DNA from: Lactococcus allomyrinae
Lineage (GTDB): Bacteria > Bacillota > Bacilli > Lactobacillales > Streptococcaceae
NCBI RefSeq assembly: GCF_003627095.1
Contig: NZ_CP032627.1
Span: 2,604,001 to 2,668,000, forward strand
Reading direction: 5' to 3'
Length of the DNA stretch: 64,000 nt
Part shown: one piece after another, positions 57,214 to 64,000 of the stretch
How the letters are laid out: each line of letters starts with the position of its first letter
Position numbering within the stretch: the first letter of the stretch is position 1
Notes under the pieces: generated by a model
Told to the model about the DNA's origin: nothing
The model's database searches: none
The model's input: only the letters and a program-made list of their open reading frames with translations
Made by a program: the position numbers and the translations under genes

Positions 57214-59547
57214 ATGACGGAAACGGATAAAGACTGGATGATTCAATATGATAAATACGAAGTAGGAAAACGTTCGTATGGACAAGAATCATTAATGACT
57301 TTAGGAAATGGGTATCTAGGTTGGCGTGGTGCTCCTGTGTGGTCATCTTTTTCAGAACATCATTATCCTGGACTTTATGTAGCTGGTGTGTTTAATCGGA
57401 CAACGACTGAAGTTGTTGGTCATGATGTTGTCAATGAAGATATGGTAAATTTACCTAATCCACAGTTGATAAAAATTTTTATTGGTAATCAATTGGTTAA
57501 GTTTACTGAACAGACGATAATTAGTCGTCAGTCAGCAATTAATTTTAAGAATGGCACTCAGAGGGATAAATATGTCGTGAAAGTTGATGAGGGTAAGTTG
57601 ACTTTGACAACGACAAAATATGTTGATCCAATTGATTTCCATTGTTTAGGATTTGAAGGAGAAATCCTTACAGATTTTGATGCAACACTTCGTTTGGAAA
57701 GCTTGGTCGACGGTTCGGTTTTAAATCAAAATGTAGAACGTTACCGTGCTTTTGATAGCAAAGAGTTTGATGTGCTTTCTATTTCTGAAAATATTTTAGT
57801 GGCAAAAACAAGGACAACGGATATTGAGTTTGCGGTTGCTGTGAAGACAACTTTGGCAGGTAGTTCGGTTGTTTCAGCTGAGTCAGGGCATCAAGAGGTT
57901 TTATTAGAAACTGGACAAGTTGAACTGCATAAAAATGTTCCTGTTCATTTTGAGAAAGTCATTGTATTAGCGACGAGTGCTGAAGAGAAGCAGCCTGTTG
58001 ATTTTGTGAGAAATGAATTGGCAAAGTTATCAGTAAGTAAAATCAGAGAAAACAGCACAACATATTGGTCAAAAGTTTGTGAAACAGCTGATATTGTGAT
58101 TAAATCTGATGATAAAGATTTACAACGGATGGTGCGGATGAATGTTTTTCATATTCGTCAGGCGGCACAACATTTGGCAAATCAATATTTGGATGCTTCT
58201 GTTGGTTCACGTGGTTTAACTGGTGAAGGTTATCGTGGTCATATTTTTTGGGATGAAATTTTTGTTGTGCCGTATTATGCGGCAAATGAACCTGAAACAG
58301 CGCGTGATATTTTGCTTTATCGCTTGAATCGTTTGTATGCAGCGCAAGATAATGCAAAGGTTGACGGAGAAATCGGTGCAATGTTTCCTTGGCAATCAGG
58401 GCTTATTGGAGATGAACAATCGCAGTTTGTTCATTTGAATACGGTCAATAATGAATGGGAGCCTGATAATTCGCGACGTCAACGTCATGTTTCACTTGCG
58501 ATTGTCTATAATTTATGGATTTATACTCAGTTGACAGGAGATTTGAGTATCTTACATGAGGGAGGGCTGGAACTTTTACTTGAAACAACGAAGTTCTGGT
58601 TGAATAAGGCTGTTCTTGGAGAAGATGGTCGCTATCATATTTCTGGTGTGATGGGTCCAGATGAGTACCATGAAGCTTATCCTGGAAAAGAGGGAGGAAT
58701 TACGGATAATGCGTATACTAATCTCATGCTTGTCTGGCAGTTGAATTGGTTGACTGAGTTACAAACTAAAAATACGTTTGATTTTTCAAGTGTTGATGTG
58801 GAATGGCTAGAAAAAGCTCAAGATGTCGCCCATAAGTTGTATTTGGATATTGATGAAAATGGAGTCATTGCTCAATATGCAGGTTATTTCGATTTGAAAG
58901 AGGTTGACTTTACGGCTTATGAAGCAAAATATGGTGATATTCATCGGATTGACCGCTTGATGAAAGCAGAGGGTATTTCGCCAGATGAATATAAGGTTGC
59001 TAAGCAAGCAGATACACTGATGTTGCTTTATAATTTAGGGGCTAACCATACAGAAAAACTTGTAAGACAGCTTGGTTATAGGCTTCCAGAAGATTGGCTC
59101 AGAGTAAACCGAGATTATTATCTTGCGCGTACGGTACATGGCTCAACAACGTCACGTCCAGTTTTTGCAGGAATTGATGTGACGATTAATCAGATGGATG
59201 AAGCAGTGGAGTTTTTGACTGAGGCAATTGGTTCAGATTATTACGACATTCAGGGCGGAACGACGGCTGAGGGAATCCACATTGGAGTGATGGGAGAGAC
59301 ACTTGAAGTCATTCAAAATGAATTTGCTGGGGTAACTTTACGTGATGGTGAATTTGGAATTGCACCGCGATTGCCAAGACATTGGTCTTATTTGAAATTT
59401 ACCCAGCTTTTCCGAGGAAATAGAGTGACGGTTGAGATTTCTGACAAGAAACTTTTACTGACAGCTGATAGAAAGATGGTAGTTAGAGTGTATGACACAT
59501 TATTCCAGCTAGAGTCAGGAGAAACAGCTACTTTTGAAGTAAAGTAA
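57214..59547 (+). CDS. trePP: Trehalose 6-phosphate phosphorylase (GH65)
   Basis: A 777-residue GH65 phosphorylase. In L. lactis this enzyme splits trehalose 6-phosphate with inorganic phosphate into beta-glucose 1-phosphate and glucose 6-phosphate. N-terminal beta-sandwich (about 1-270), (alpha/alpha)6 barrel (about 320-690) and C-terminal beta-sheet domain. The catalytic acid is probably E487 in MGPDEYHEAY; HGSTTSRP (near 645) is the phosphate site. GAAAGAAAGG precedes the ATG. It works with PgmB, encoded next. Close GH65 relatives (maltose phosphorylase) are possible but the operon argues for TrePP. Confidence 0.92.
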   Translation: MTETDKDWMIQYDKYEVGKRSYGQESLMTLGNGYLGWRGAPVWSSFSEHHYPGLYVAGVFNRTTTEVVGHDVVNEDMVNLPNPQLIKIFIGNQLVKFTEQTIISRQSAINFKNGTQRDKYVVKVDEGKLTLTTTKYVDPIDFHCLGFEGEILTDFDATLRLESLVDGSVLNQNVERYRAFDSKEFDVLSISENILVAKTRTTDIEFAVAVKTTLAGSSVVSAESGHQEVLLETGQVELHKNVPVHFEKVIVLATSAEEKQPVDFVRNELAKLSVSKIRENSTTYWSKVCETADIVIKSDDKDLQRMVRMNVFHIRQAAQHLANQYLDASVGSRGLTGEGYRGHIFWDEIFVVPYYAANEPETARDILLYRLNRLYAAQDNAKVDGEIGAMFPWQSGLIGDEQSQFVHLNTVNNEWEPDNSRRQRHVSLAIVYNLWIYTQLTGDLSILHEGGLELLLETTKFWLNKAVLGEDGRYHISGVMGPDEYHEAYPGKEGGITDNAYTNLMLVWQLNWLTELQTKNTFDFSSVDVEWLEKAQDVAHKLYLDIDENGVIAQYAGYFDLKEVDFTAYEAKYGDIHRIDRLMKAEGISPDEYKVAKQADTLMLLYNLGANHTEKLVRQLGYRLPEDWLRVNRDYYLARTVHGSTTSRPVFAGIDVTINQMDEAVEFLTEAIGSDYYDIQGGTTAEGIHIGVMGETLEVIQNEFAGVTLRDGEFGIAPRLPRHWSYLKFTQLFRGNRVTVEISDKKLLLTADRKMVVRVYDTLFQLESGETATFEVK

Positions 59548-59610
59548 TAAGGAAATAAATTAAAAAGTTACTGACAAAATTACTATCAGTAACTCGTTGA
59601 TTAACAACTA

Positions 59611-59648
59611 ATGCAAACGATTGCGTTAAATGATATTATTTGATAAAA
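59611..59648 (+). promoter_or_regulatory. pgmB: pgmB promoter with cre-like site
   Basis: ATGCAAACGATTGCG (59611-59625) matches 13 of 15 cre positions. TGATAAAAT with TAAAAT at 59643-59648 is a good extended -10. The 5' leader then runs about 210 nt through a repeat before pgmB. Confidence 0.55.
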
Positions 59649-59649
59649 T

Positions 59650-59847
59650 ATACTAGTTCCACTTTAAAATTCAACAGGATTTTATTAATTTTAGTGGTAA
59701 GATAAAACAGACAACAAGCATCGGCCGTGTAGCGTGATATCATGGAGATAATGGGTTTAACGTATGGTGTATGAAGTCTACCAGTACCATGAAGTTAGAC
59801 TCTATAGGATTTAATTGAGTTTGTCCGCTTAAAGTTGGGCTAATAAT
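59650..59847. repeat. MITE-like repeat in the pgmB leader (copy H), with one arm of a long inverted repeat
   Basis: It begins TATACTAGTTCCACTTTAAAATTC and ends CTTAAAGTTGGGCTAATA. Positions 59692-59757 (TAGTGGTAAGATAAAACAGA...TGGAGATAATGG) are repeated in reverse at 61751-61819 with few differences, including ACACGGCCGATG versus its partner. The two arms enclose pgmB and the esterase gene. Confidence 0.65.
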
Positions 59848-59862
59848 TGATGGAGGAATGTA

Positions 59863-60528
59863 ATGTTTAAAGCAGTTTTATTTGACTTAGATGGTGTAAT
59901 TACAGACACAGCAGAATACCATTTTCGAGCATGGAAAGCATTGGCAGAAGAAATAGGAATTGCCGGTGTGGATCGTGCCTTTAATGAACAATTGAAAGGT
60001 GTTTCCAGAGAAGATTCTCTGAAGAAAATTTTGGCGTTGGGAAATAAAACAGTGTCAGATGAATCATTTGCAGCACTTGCGAAACGTAAAAATGATAACT
60101 ACGTTGAAATGATTCAAGATGTATCTCCTCAGGATGTTTATCCAGGTATTTTGACTTTGTTGAAAGAGTTGCGGAGTCATGGGGTTAAAATTGCCTTGGC
60201 TTCGGCGTCTAAAAATGGTCCCTTTTTGTTGGAGAGAATGGGCTTGACAGATTATTTTGATGCGATTGCAGATCCATCAGAAGTTGCGGCTTCAAAACCA
60301 GCTCCAGATATTTTCATTGCGGCAGCGCACGCAGTAGGCGTTACTCCTGAGGATTCCATTGGCTTAGAGGACTCACAAGCTGGGATTCAAGCGATTAAGG
60401 ATTCTGGAGCCTTGGCGATTGGAGTTGGTCGTCCGGAAGATTTGGGAGAGGACATTGTTGTTGTCCCAGACACTTCACATTATACGTTTGAGTTTTTGGT
60501 TAAAGTTTGGTCTGAAAATAAAGACTGA
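59863..60528 (+). CDS. pgmB: Beta-phosphoglucomutase
   Basis: A 221-residue HAD-superfamily mutase that converts beta-glucose 1-phosphate from TrePP into glucose 6-phosphate. The nucleophile is D8 and the acid/base D10 in [10 protein letters not shown]; the cap has [15 protein letters not shown] (near 115), K145 in ASKPAPDIF and EDSQAG (near 169) complete the active site. GGAGGAATGTA precedes the ATG. Size matches the L. lactis enzyme. It has its own cre-bearing promoter after trePP. Confidence 0.96.
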   Translation: MFKAVLFDLDGVITDTAEYHFRAWKALAEEIGIAGVDRAFNEQLKGVSREDSLKKILALGNKTVSDESFAALAKRKNDNYVEMIQDVSPQDVYPGILTLLKELRSHGVKIALASASKNGPFLLERMGLTDYFDAIADPSEVAASKPAPDIFIAAAHAVGVTPEDSIGLEDSQAGIQAIKDSGALAIGVGRPEDLGEDIVVVPDTSHYTFEFLVKVWSENKD

Positions 60529-60830
60529 GTAAAAGCTGTCAGTGCTGACAAAAGCTAATTTATAAGTGAAACAGACCAACTCTATTTTAAAATTGAGTAA
60601 GATTTTATACCAAAGTGTCTGTCTGTCTGTTCCAAGTTGATACAGTGGCAAAATGAAGTGGTTGATTAGTAGCTACAAATGATGTGCTTTTTTATCAGTT
60701 GTTTTGGCGATAGATAAAAAGTTTAGCGAACAGAGAAAGTTCGTAAAGCCATGTATCACGGAGGCTATGCTATGGAGGTCAATTCATTGTTGTTTTTTAC
60801 AACAAATTAGTTATAGTTTTACAAAAATAA
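60529..60830. repeat. Repeat remnants between pgmB and the esterase gene (copy I)
   Basis: A CTGTCAGTGCTGACA copy lies at 60536-60550, right after pgmB. ACCAACTCTATTTTAAAATTGAGTAAGATTTTATACC then CAAAGTGTCTGTCTG (about 60572-60625) resembles the left part of the 39135 and 16590 copies. The rest, to 60830, has no gene. Confidence 0.45.
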
Positions 60831-60860
60831 AAACCTGTCAGTATACTGACAGGTTTTTTT
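60831..60860. terminator. Bidirectional terminator containing the CTGTCAG palindrome
   Basis: AAAACCTGTCAG-TATA-CTGACAGGTTTTTTT (palindrome 60835-60852) between the convergent pgmB and esterase genes. Confidence 0.9.
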
Positions 60861-61635
60861 AACTTTCATTAGTGAGTTGGATTTGTTTTTCAAGCCATTG
60901 TATTGCCCAGAGCAACCAACGCTGAACAGATGGTTTAATATAGTTGTCATCAGGTGCTGTAACTCTGTTAGCTAAAGACAGTCCATGAGGACCATCATCA
61001 AAAAAATGCGCTTCAAAAGGAATATGGTACTTAGCAAGGCGGTCACAGTATTTTAAACTGTTATAAATCGGAACGCTGCAATCATTTCCTGTATGCCAGA
61101 TAAAAGTTGGAGGAGTTGATGAAGTTACCATTTCTGCTGTATTATATTCGGCAGAGCTAGGTAGAGTAAAGTTGAAATGAGTCATATTATTTGGCCAACC
61201 AAAAGTGAAAGAGGTTACGGGGTAGCAGAGAATGATACCTTTGGGTTTATAAAATTGATACTGGTTACTATACCAAGAGGCAAGATGCCCGCCTGCTGAA
61301 CAACCAAGTAAAAAGATTTGTTCAAGGTTAATATTCCACGCTTCATAGTTTTCGTGGATGAGTTCAAAAACATGATGAAGTTCAAGCAATGTTTCAGAGA
61401 GAAAATTATGAGTTGTTCCTTTATTCATGACTGTATAATTAAGAACGAAAACTTGATAGCCTTGTGCGAGAAAAGCAAAGGCAAGAGGTTCTGATTCACG
61501 TTTGGAAATATGTTCATAGCCACCGCCGGGACAGATGATGATAGACGGGAGGGAATATTGAGTCGGTCTAGGATTCTCCTGTTGATAGAAGTCCACCCAA
61601 GCTGTATCGTTAATTGTATGTCTTGATTTGTTCAT
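60859..61635 (-). CDS. Alpha/beta hydrolase (acetyl esterase/lipase-like)
   Basis: A 258-residue alpha/beta hydrolase of the BD-FAE/esterase group. The oxyanion loop ICPGGGYEHIS lies near residues 33-43 and the nucleophile elbow is GCSAGG (near 129). The Asp (HTGNDCSVP) and His (DDGPHGLSLA) of the triad follow near 196 and 228. It has no signal peptide. Such enzymes deacetylate sugars or split small esters; the substrate is unknown. Start at 61633-61635 is six bases after TGATACAAT and lacks a ribosome-binding site. It lies beside the trehalose genes but faces them. Confidence 0.85.
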   Translation of the reverse strand: MNKSRHTINDTAWVDFYQQENPRPTQYSLPSIIICPGGGYEHISKRESEPLAFAFLAQGYQVFVLNYTVMNKGTTHNFLSETLLELHHVFELIHENYEAWNINLEQIFLLGCSAGGHLASWYSNQYQFYKPKGIILCYPVTSFTFGWPNNMTHFNFTLPSSAEYNTAEMVTSSTPPTFIWHTGNDCSVPIYNSLKYCDRLAKYHIPFEAHFFDDGPHGLSLANRVTAPDDNYIKPSVQRWLLWAIQWLEKQIQLTNES

Positions 61636-61641
61636 GCTTTT

Positions 61642-61650
61642 ATTGTATCA
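61642..61650 (-). promoter_or_regulatory. Extended -10 of the esterase gene, leaderless arrangement
   Basis: Minus strand: TGATACAAT, six nucleotides, ATG. Confidence 0.6.
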
Positions 61651-61750
61651 AAAAGGGGTATTATTTTGCAAAAACAATGAAAACGAATACAGATAATCTA
61701 CTGGCATTTAGTATGTTGAAAGATATTTAATATTGGAGTTGAGCTAAACT

Positions 61751-61819
61751 AACCATCATTATCTCCATGATATCGCGCTACACGGACGATGGTCGTTGTC
61801 TGTTTTATCTTACCACTTA
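61751..61819. repeat. Second arm of the long inverted repeat (partner of 59692-59757)
   Basis: AACCATCATTATCTCCATGATATCG...GTCTGTTTTATCTTACCACTTA is the reverse complement of 59692-59757 with few mismatches. The surrounding 300-bp gap (61651-61939) otherwise holds only AT-rich sequence and a possible -10 (TAGAAT, 61927-61932) for the next gene. Confidence 0.75.
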
Positions 61820-61939
61820 GTGAAGAAATGTATGAACCAGCACAGAGTTTTCATCTCATGATAATTGTAATTTATAAAGAAAACGCTGAAAAGTGTTATT
61901 TTTAAGTTAGCTTAAGGAAAATGACATAGAATTTTCTGT

Positions 61940-62623
61940 ATGAAGAAATTGATTTATAGTATTACTTTATTTACGATGGTAAGTTTTCCAATCGGGATAC
62001 ATGCGGACACCGCTACCAGTGGGCAAGAGACACAGACTGCTACAAGTGCTGCAAATGAAAATACTCAGTCATCACAATCAAGCACATCATCAAGTTCGAC
62101 GTCAAGCAGCTCTAATTCGAGTGATTCAACTGGTACGGCAGAATCTACTCAAACGCCAGCAAGTACAACGACTGCGCAGCAAAATGTTACAGAAAATTCT
62201 CAAGCACAAAATAACCAAACTCAGAGAGAAAATAACGCACAGGCGACTACCCGGAATACAACAACACAAGAACCTACAAAGGGTTCAACAACCATCATCA
62301 ATGAAACAGTCAACAACACAGGAAAAAATTCAGCGAATATTTGGACAATTATATTAACGAGTCTGTCAGCAACAGTTACGATTATTGGAGGAGTTACAGC
62401 GCTCGTTCGGCATTTCCATAAAAAAATAAAAGGTAAAAATGCTCTGGATAATAAATCATTGACAAAAACCGCGAAAAAATCACAAGTGTCAGTTTTCACT
62501 GAAGACACGGCTGTACTGACAGCTTCTCCATCACTGACAGAAACTCAAAAAATGAACTTACAAGCTGACAGAATTCTAAAAAACCAGAGAAATCAATCTG
62601 ATTTCCGGAGAAGAAGGAGATAA
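61940..62623 (+). CDS. Ser/Thr-rich membrane-anchored protein
   Basis: A 227-residue protein with four parts: a signal peptide (1-22, ending HADT), an outer Ser/Thr/Gln/Asn-rich stretch of low complexity (about 23-130), one membrane helix (about 133-155) and a basic cytoplasmic tail (about 156-227, ending in five Arg). There is no LPXTG. No family recognised. It may be a surface stalk or a regulator anchored in the membrane. No ribosome-binding site: TAGAAT lies seven bases before the ATG, so it may be leaderless. Confidence 0.7.
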   Translation: MKKLIYSITLFTMVSFPIGIHADTATSGQETQTATSAANENTQSSQSSTSSSSTSSSSNSSDSTGTAESTQTPASTTTAQQNVTENSQAQNNQTQRENNAQATTRNTTTQEPTKGSTTIINETVNNTGKNSANIWTIILTSLSATVTIIGGVTALVRHFHKKIKGKNALDNKSLTKTAKKSQVSVFTEDTAVLTASPSLTETQKMNLQADRILKNQRNQSDFRRRRR

Positions 62624-62639
62624 CTGGCGGGAGCTAAGT

Positions 62640-62927
62640 TTGCGTTGGAAAGTACAGAATTAAAATATCATCAGAAAAGAAGTGGAAAAAGATAAACTTT
62701 TCCGAGATTTCCTATCTCCGCGCTTTCGCTACTACGCTGTCCGTTTGCTTAGCAAGAGCCAACTGGCATTTCTCTACGCTTCTTGGTAGTGTCGTTCACA
62801 TCTTATAATTGAGTTTAACTGCTTAGAACCCGTGAAAATAGATAAAAGTATTCAATGAGTAAAGCTCATCTCCATCTTTTCCTAATTTTCTGAGTTCTGG
62901 ACAATCATCCTCACATCTTGGTATAAT
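62640..62927 (+). repeat. Tandem hairpin-promoter modules upstream of tsaE (copy R4)
   Basis: This fills the 310-bp gap. Module 1 (about 62690-62815) ends CTACGCTTCTTGGTAGTGTCGTTCACATCTTATAATTGAGTTTAACTG. Module 2 (about 62817-62927) has TTAGAACCCGTGAAAATAGA...TCTTTTCCTAATTTTCTGAGTTCT (hairpin), inner ATGAGT/GCTCAT, then TGGACA-18 nt-TATAAT. It is nearly the same as the last module before mvaD (24677-24786). Confidence 0.75.
62898..62927 (+). promoter_or_regulatory. tsaE: tsaE promoter within the repeat, leaderless arrangement
   Basis: TGGACA, spacer of 18 nt with CTCACATCTTGG, TATAAT (62922-62927), six nucleotides, ATG at 62934. Confidence 0.65.
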
Positions 62928-62933
62928 AAAATC

Positions 62934-63380
62934 ATGAAATTTAACGAAGAAGAAATGCTGAAATTTGCAGAGAAATTGGGACGTTTATTGAAAGCACAGG
63001 ATGTGATTGTGTTGACGGGTGAATTGGGTGCAGGGAAAACAACATTTACTAAAGGATTAGCTTTAGGGCTTGATATTCATCAAATGGTGAAAAGTCCGAC
63101 TTATACAATTGTTCGCGAACTTGAGGGACGTTTGCCGCTGTATCACATGGATGTTTATAGAATTGGTGATGATCCTGATAGTTTTGACTTAGATGATTAT
63201 TTGTTTGGTGAGGGAGTATCTGTCATCGAATGGGGTGAAATGTTAGGAACGGATTTACCTCAAAATTATTTGGAAGTTGTTTTTGACAAGTATTCTCCTG
63301 AAATTGTTAATGACAAAGAACGCGAAATTGTGTTAAAAGCTCATGGTAAACGCTACGAAGAACTCATAGAAAAATTATAA
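62934..63380 (+). CDS. tsaE: tRNA threonylcarbamoyladenosine biosynthesis ATPase TsaE
   Basis: A 148-residue P-loop ATPase that, with TsaB and TsaD, makes t6A37 in ANN-decoding tRNAs. Walker A GELGAGKTTFTKGLA lies at about 30-44; SPTYTIVREL (about 58) and YHMDVYRI (about 73) with VIEWGEML are typical. The start has no ribosome-binding site and lies six bases after the -10 of the upstream repeat module. The LCP gene follows after 137 nt with its own promoter. Confidence 0.95.
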   Translation: MKFNEEEMLKFAEKLGRLLKAQDVIVLTGELGAGKTTFTKGLALGLDIHQMVKSPTYTIVRELEGRLPLYHMDVYRIGDDPDSFDLDDYLFGEGVSVIEWGEMLGTDLPQNYLEVVFDKYSPEIVNDKEREIVLKAHGKRYEELIEKL

Positions 63381-63502
63381 GTAAATGTTGTAATCTTTAT
63401 TTTTCAAAATAATCCTAACACTAAGAGCAGTCAAAATTTATGATAATGAACAAGATTGATTTGTCTAAATTTTTTCTTTCATATTGTTAAATATAAAAAA
63501 TT

Positions 63503-63511
63503 TGGTATAAT
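63503..63511 (+). promoter_or_regulatory. Extended -10 of the LCP gene, leaderless arrangement
   Basis: TGGTATAAT, six nucleotides (GCTAAT), ATG at 63518. No ribosome-binding site. Confidence 0.6.
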
Positions 63512-63517
63512 GCTAAT

Positions 63518-64000
63518 ATGAAACTATGGATAAAAACGCTCCTAATGTTAGGGAGTATCATTTTGGTGACAGGTGCTGCTGCCGCTGCTTATACACTTAC
63601 AGTGTTAAACAGTACCACTCAGGCATTTAAAATGACTTATACGAATGCAGGAAGTAAGCAAACAGAAAAAATCATCAAAGCAACGAAACCTCTAACGATT
63701 TTGATAATGGGGATTGACACAGGTGGAGCGGGACGCGGGACCGCAGATTCATGGAATGGAAATTCAGATTCACAAATTCTTATCACACTTGACCCGACCA
63801 AAAAGACAACGACTATGGTTTCGGTTGAGAGAGATACTATGACGAATATCCTCGATGGCTCTGGAAATATTGTCTCTAAAGAAAAGTTGAACGCTGCTTA
63901 TCCGCTAGGTTATAATGCTGGTGGAGGAAGTAAAGGGTTAGAAACAGGTGTTTCCTATGCAATGAAAACAATTGGGGAACAAACTGGGATTAATATTGAT
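63518..64000 (+). CDS. LytR-CpsA-Psr (LCP) family protein, N-terminal part
   Basis: The frame is open to the right edge (161 codons). A short cytoplasmic start and one membrane helix (about 5-27) are followed by an outer LCP domain: TILIMGIDTG (near 60), SDSQILITLDPTKKTTTMVSVERDT (about 84-108) with the conserved Asp and Arg residues, and KLNAAYPLGYNAGG (about 122). LCP enzymes attach teichoic acids or wall polysaccharides to peptidoglycan. The gene follows tsaE, an order common in streptococci. Confidence 0.9.
   Translation, partial: MKLWIKTLLMLGSIILVTGAAAAAYTLTVLNSTTQAFKMTYTNAGSKQTEKIIKATKPLTILIMGIDTGGAGRGTADSWNGNSDSQILITLDPTKKTTTMVSVERDTMTNILDGSGNIVSKEKLNAAYPLGYNAGGGSKGLETGVSYAMKTIGEQTGINID

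Noticed and set aside
59692-61819. Composite transposon
   Set aside because: The inverted arms are about 65 bp and encode no transposase; only a non-autonomous repeat pair can be supported.
62001-62357. 118-codon frame rich in Gln and Arg within the Ser/Thr-rich gene
   Set aside because: A shadow of low-complexity sequence in another frame; the chosen frame has a signal peptide and membrane helix.

Overview
The window is a chromosomal segment of a low-GC Gram-positive coccus of the Streptococcaceae, most likely a Lactococcus outside the L. lactis/L. cremoris pair. The groEL, pepA, tyrS, walRK and trehalose 6-phosphate phosphorylase products read as Lactococcus proteins, and the ptcB-ptcA-regulator-ptcC-bglA order is lactococcal. 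Several proteins differ clearly from the L. lactis sequences as I remember them. There are no rRNA genes, phage, IS transposase or CRISPR; nearly everything is housekeeping or sugar metabolism. The two edge genes (an Na+/H+ antiporter and an LCP-family protein) are cut by the window.

Layout. 1-8 kb: antiporter (partial), tyrS, a class A PBP, a GNAT acetyltransferase and pepA. 8-12.4 kb: small DUF4651-like protein, thioredoxin, ytpR, ssbB (with a competence-type CIN box), groES-groEL (CIRCE). 12.6-16 kb: walR-walK-walJ on the minus strand. 16-20 kb: tmk, holB, ricT, yabA, rsmI. 20-28.5 kb: orphan solute-binding lipoprotein, mevalonate pathway (mvaK1 separated from mvaD-mvaK2-fni), sodA. 28.5-32.7 kb: azoreductase and divergent WYL regulator, DEAD-box helicase, YdcF-like protein. 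32.7-39.1 kb: cellobiose-type PTS (ptcB, ptcA, ptcC), two RpiR regulators and bglA. 39.7-46 kb: tRNA-Cys, ligA, dgkB, msmK. 46-54 kb: pyruvate:ferredoxin oxidoreductase, cdaA-cdaR-glmM. 54-60.5 kb: treR and the PTS/trehalose 6-phosphate phosphorylase/pgmB operon. 60.8-64 kb: esterase, Ser/Thr-rich membrane protein, tsaE, LCP protein.

The unusual content lies between and across genes. (1) Tandem modules, each an imperfect hairpin followed by a sigma-A-like promoter whose spacer carries CTCACATCTTG, sit in front of tyrS, ricT, mvaD and tsaE; a related piece separates groES from groEL. (2) At least ten genes have an extended -10 (TGnTAnAAT-like) exactly 6-7 nt before the ATG and no Shine-Dalgarno, so they should give leaderless mRNAs. 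(3) The palindrome CTGTCAG-n(2-4)-CTGACAG recurs across the window inside genes and between them, and inverted half sites form many terminators. (4) A MITE-like family with TATACTAG...(C)AGTATTAG ends fills many intergenic gaps.

Three genes (ptcC, bglA, cdaA) each miss one base in a short G or C run. Because cdaA makes the normally essential c-di-AMP, sequencing error is the first explanation to test. I did not find a dedicated new defence or biosynthetic system; the candidate novelty is the repeat/promoter architecture.
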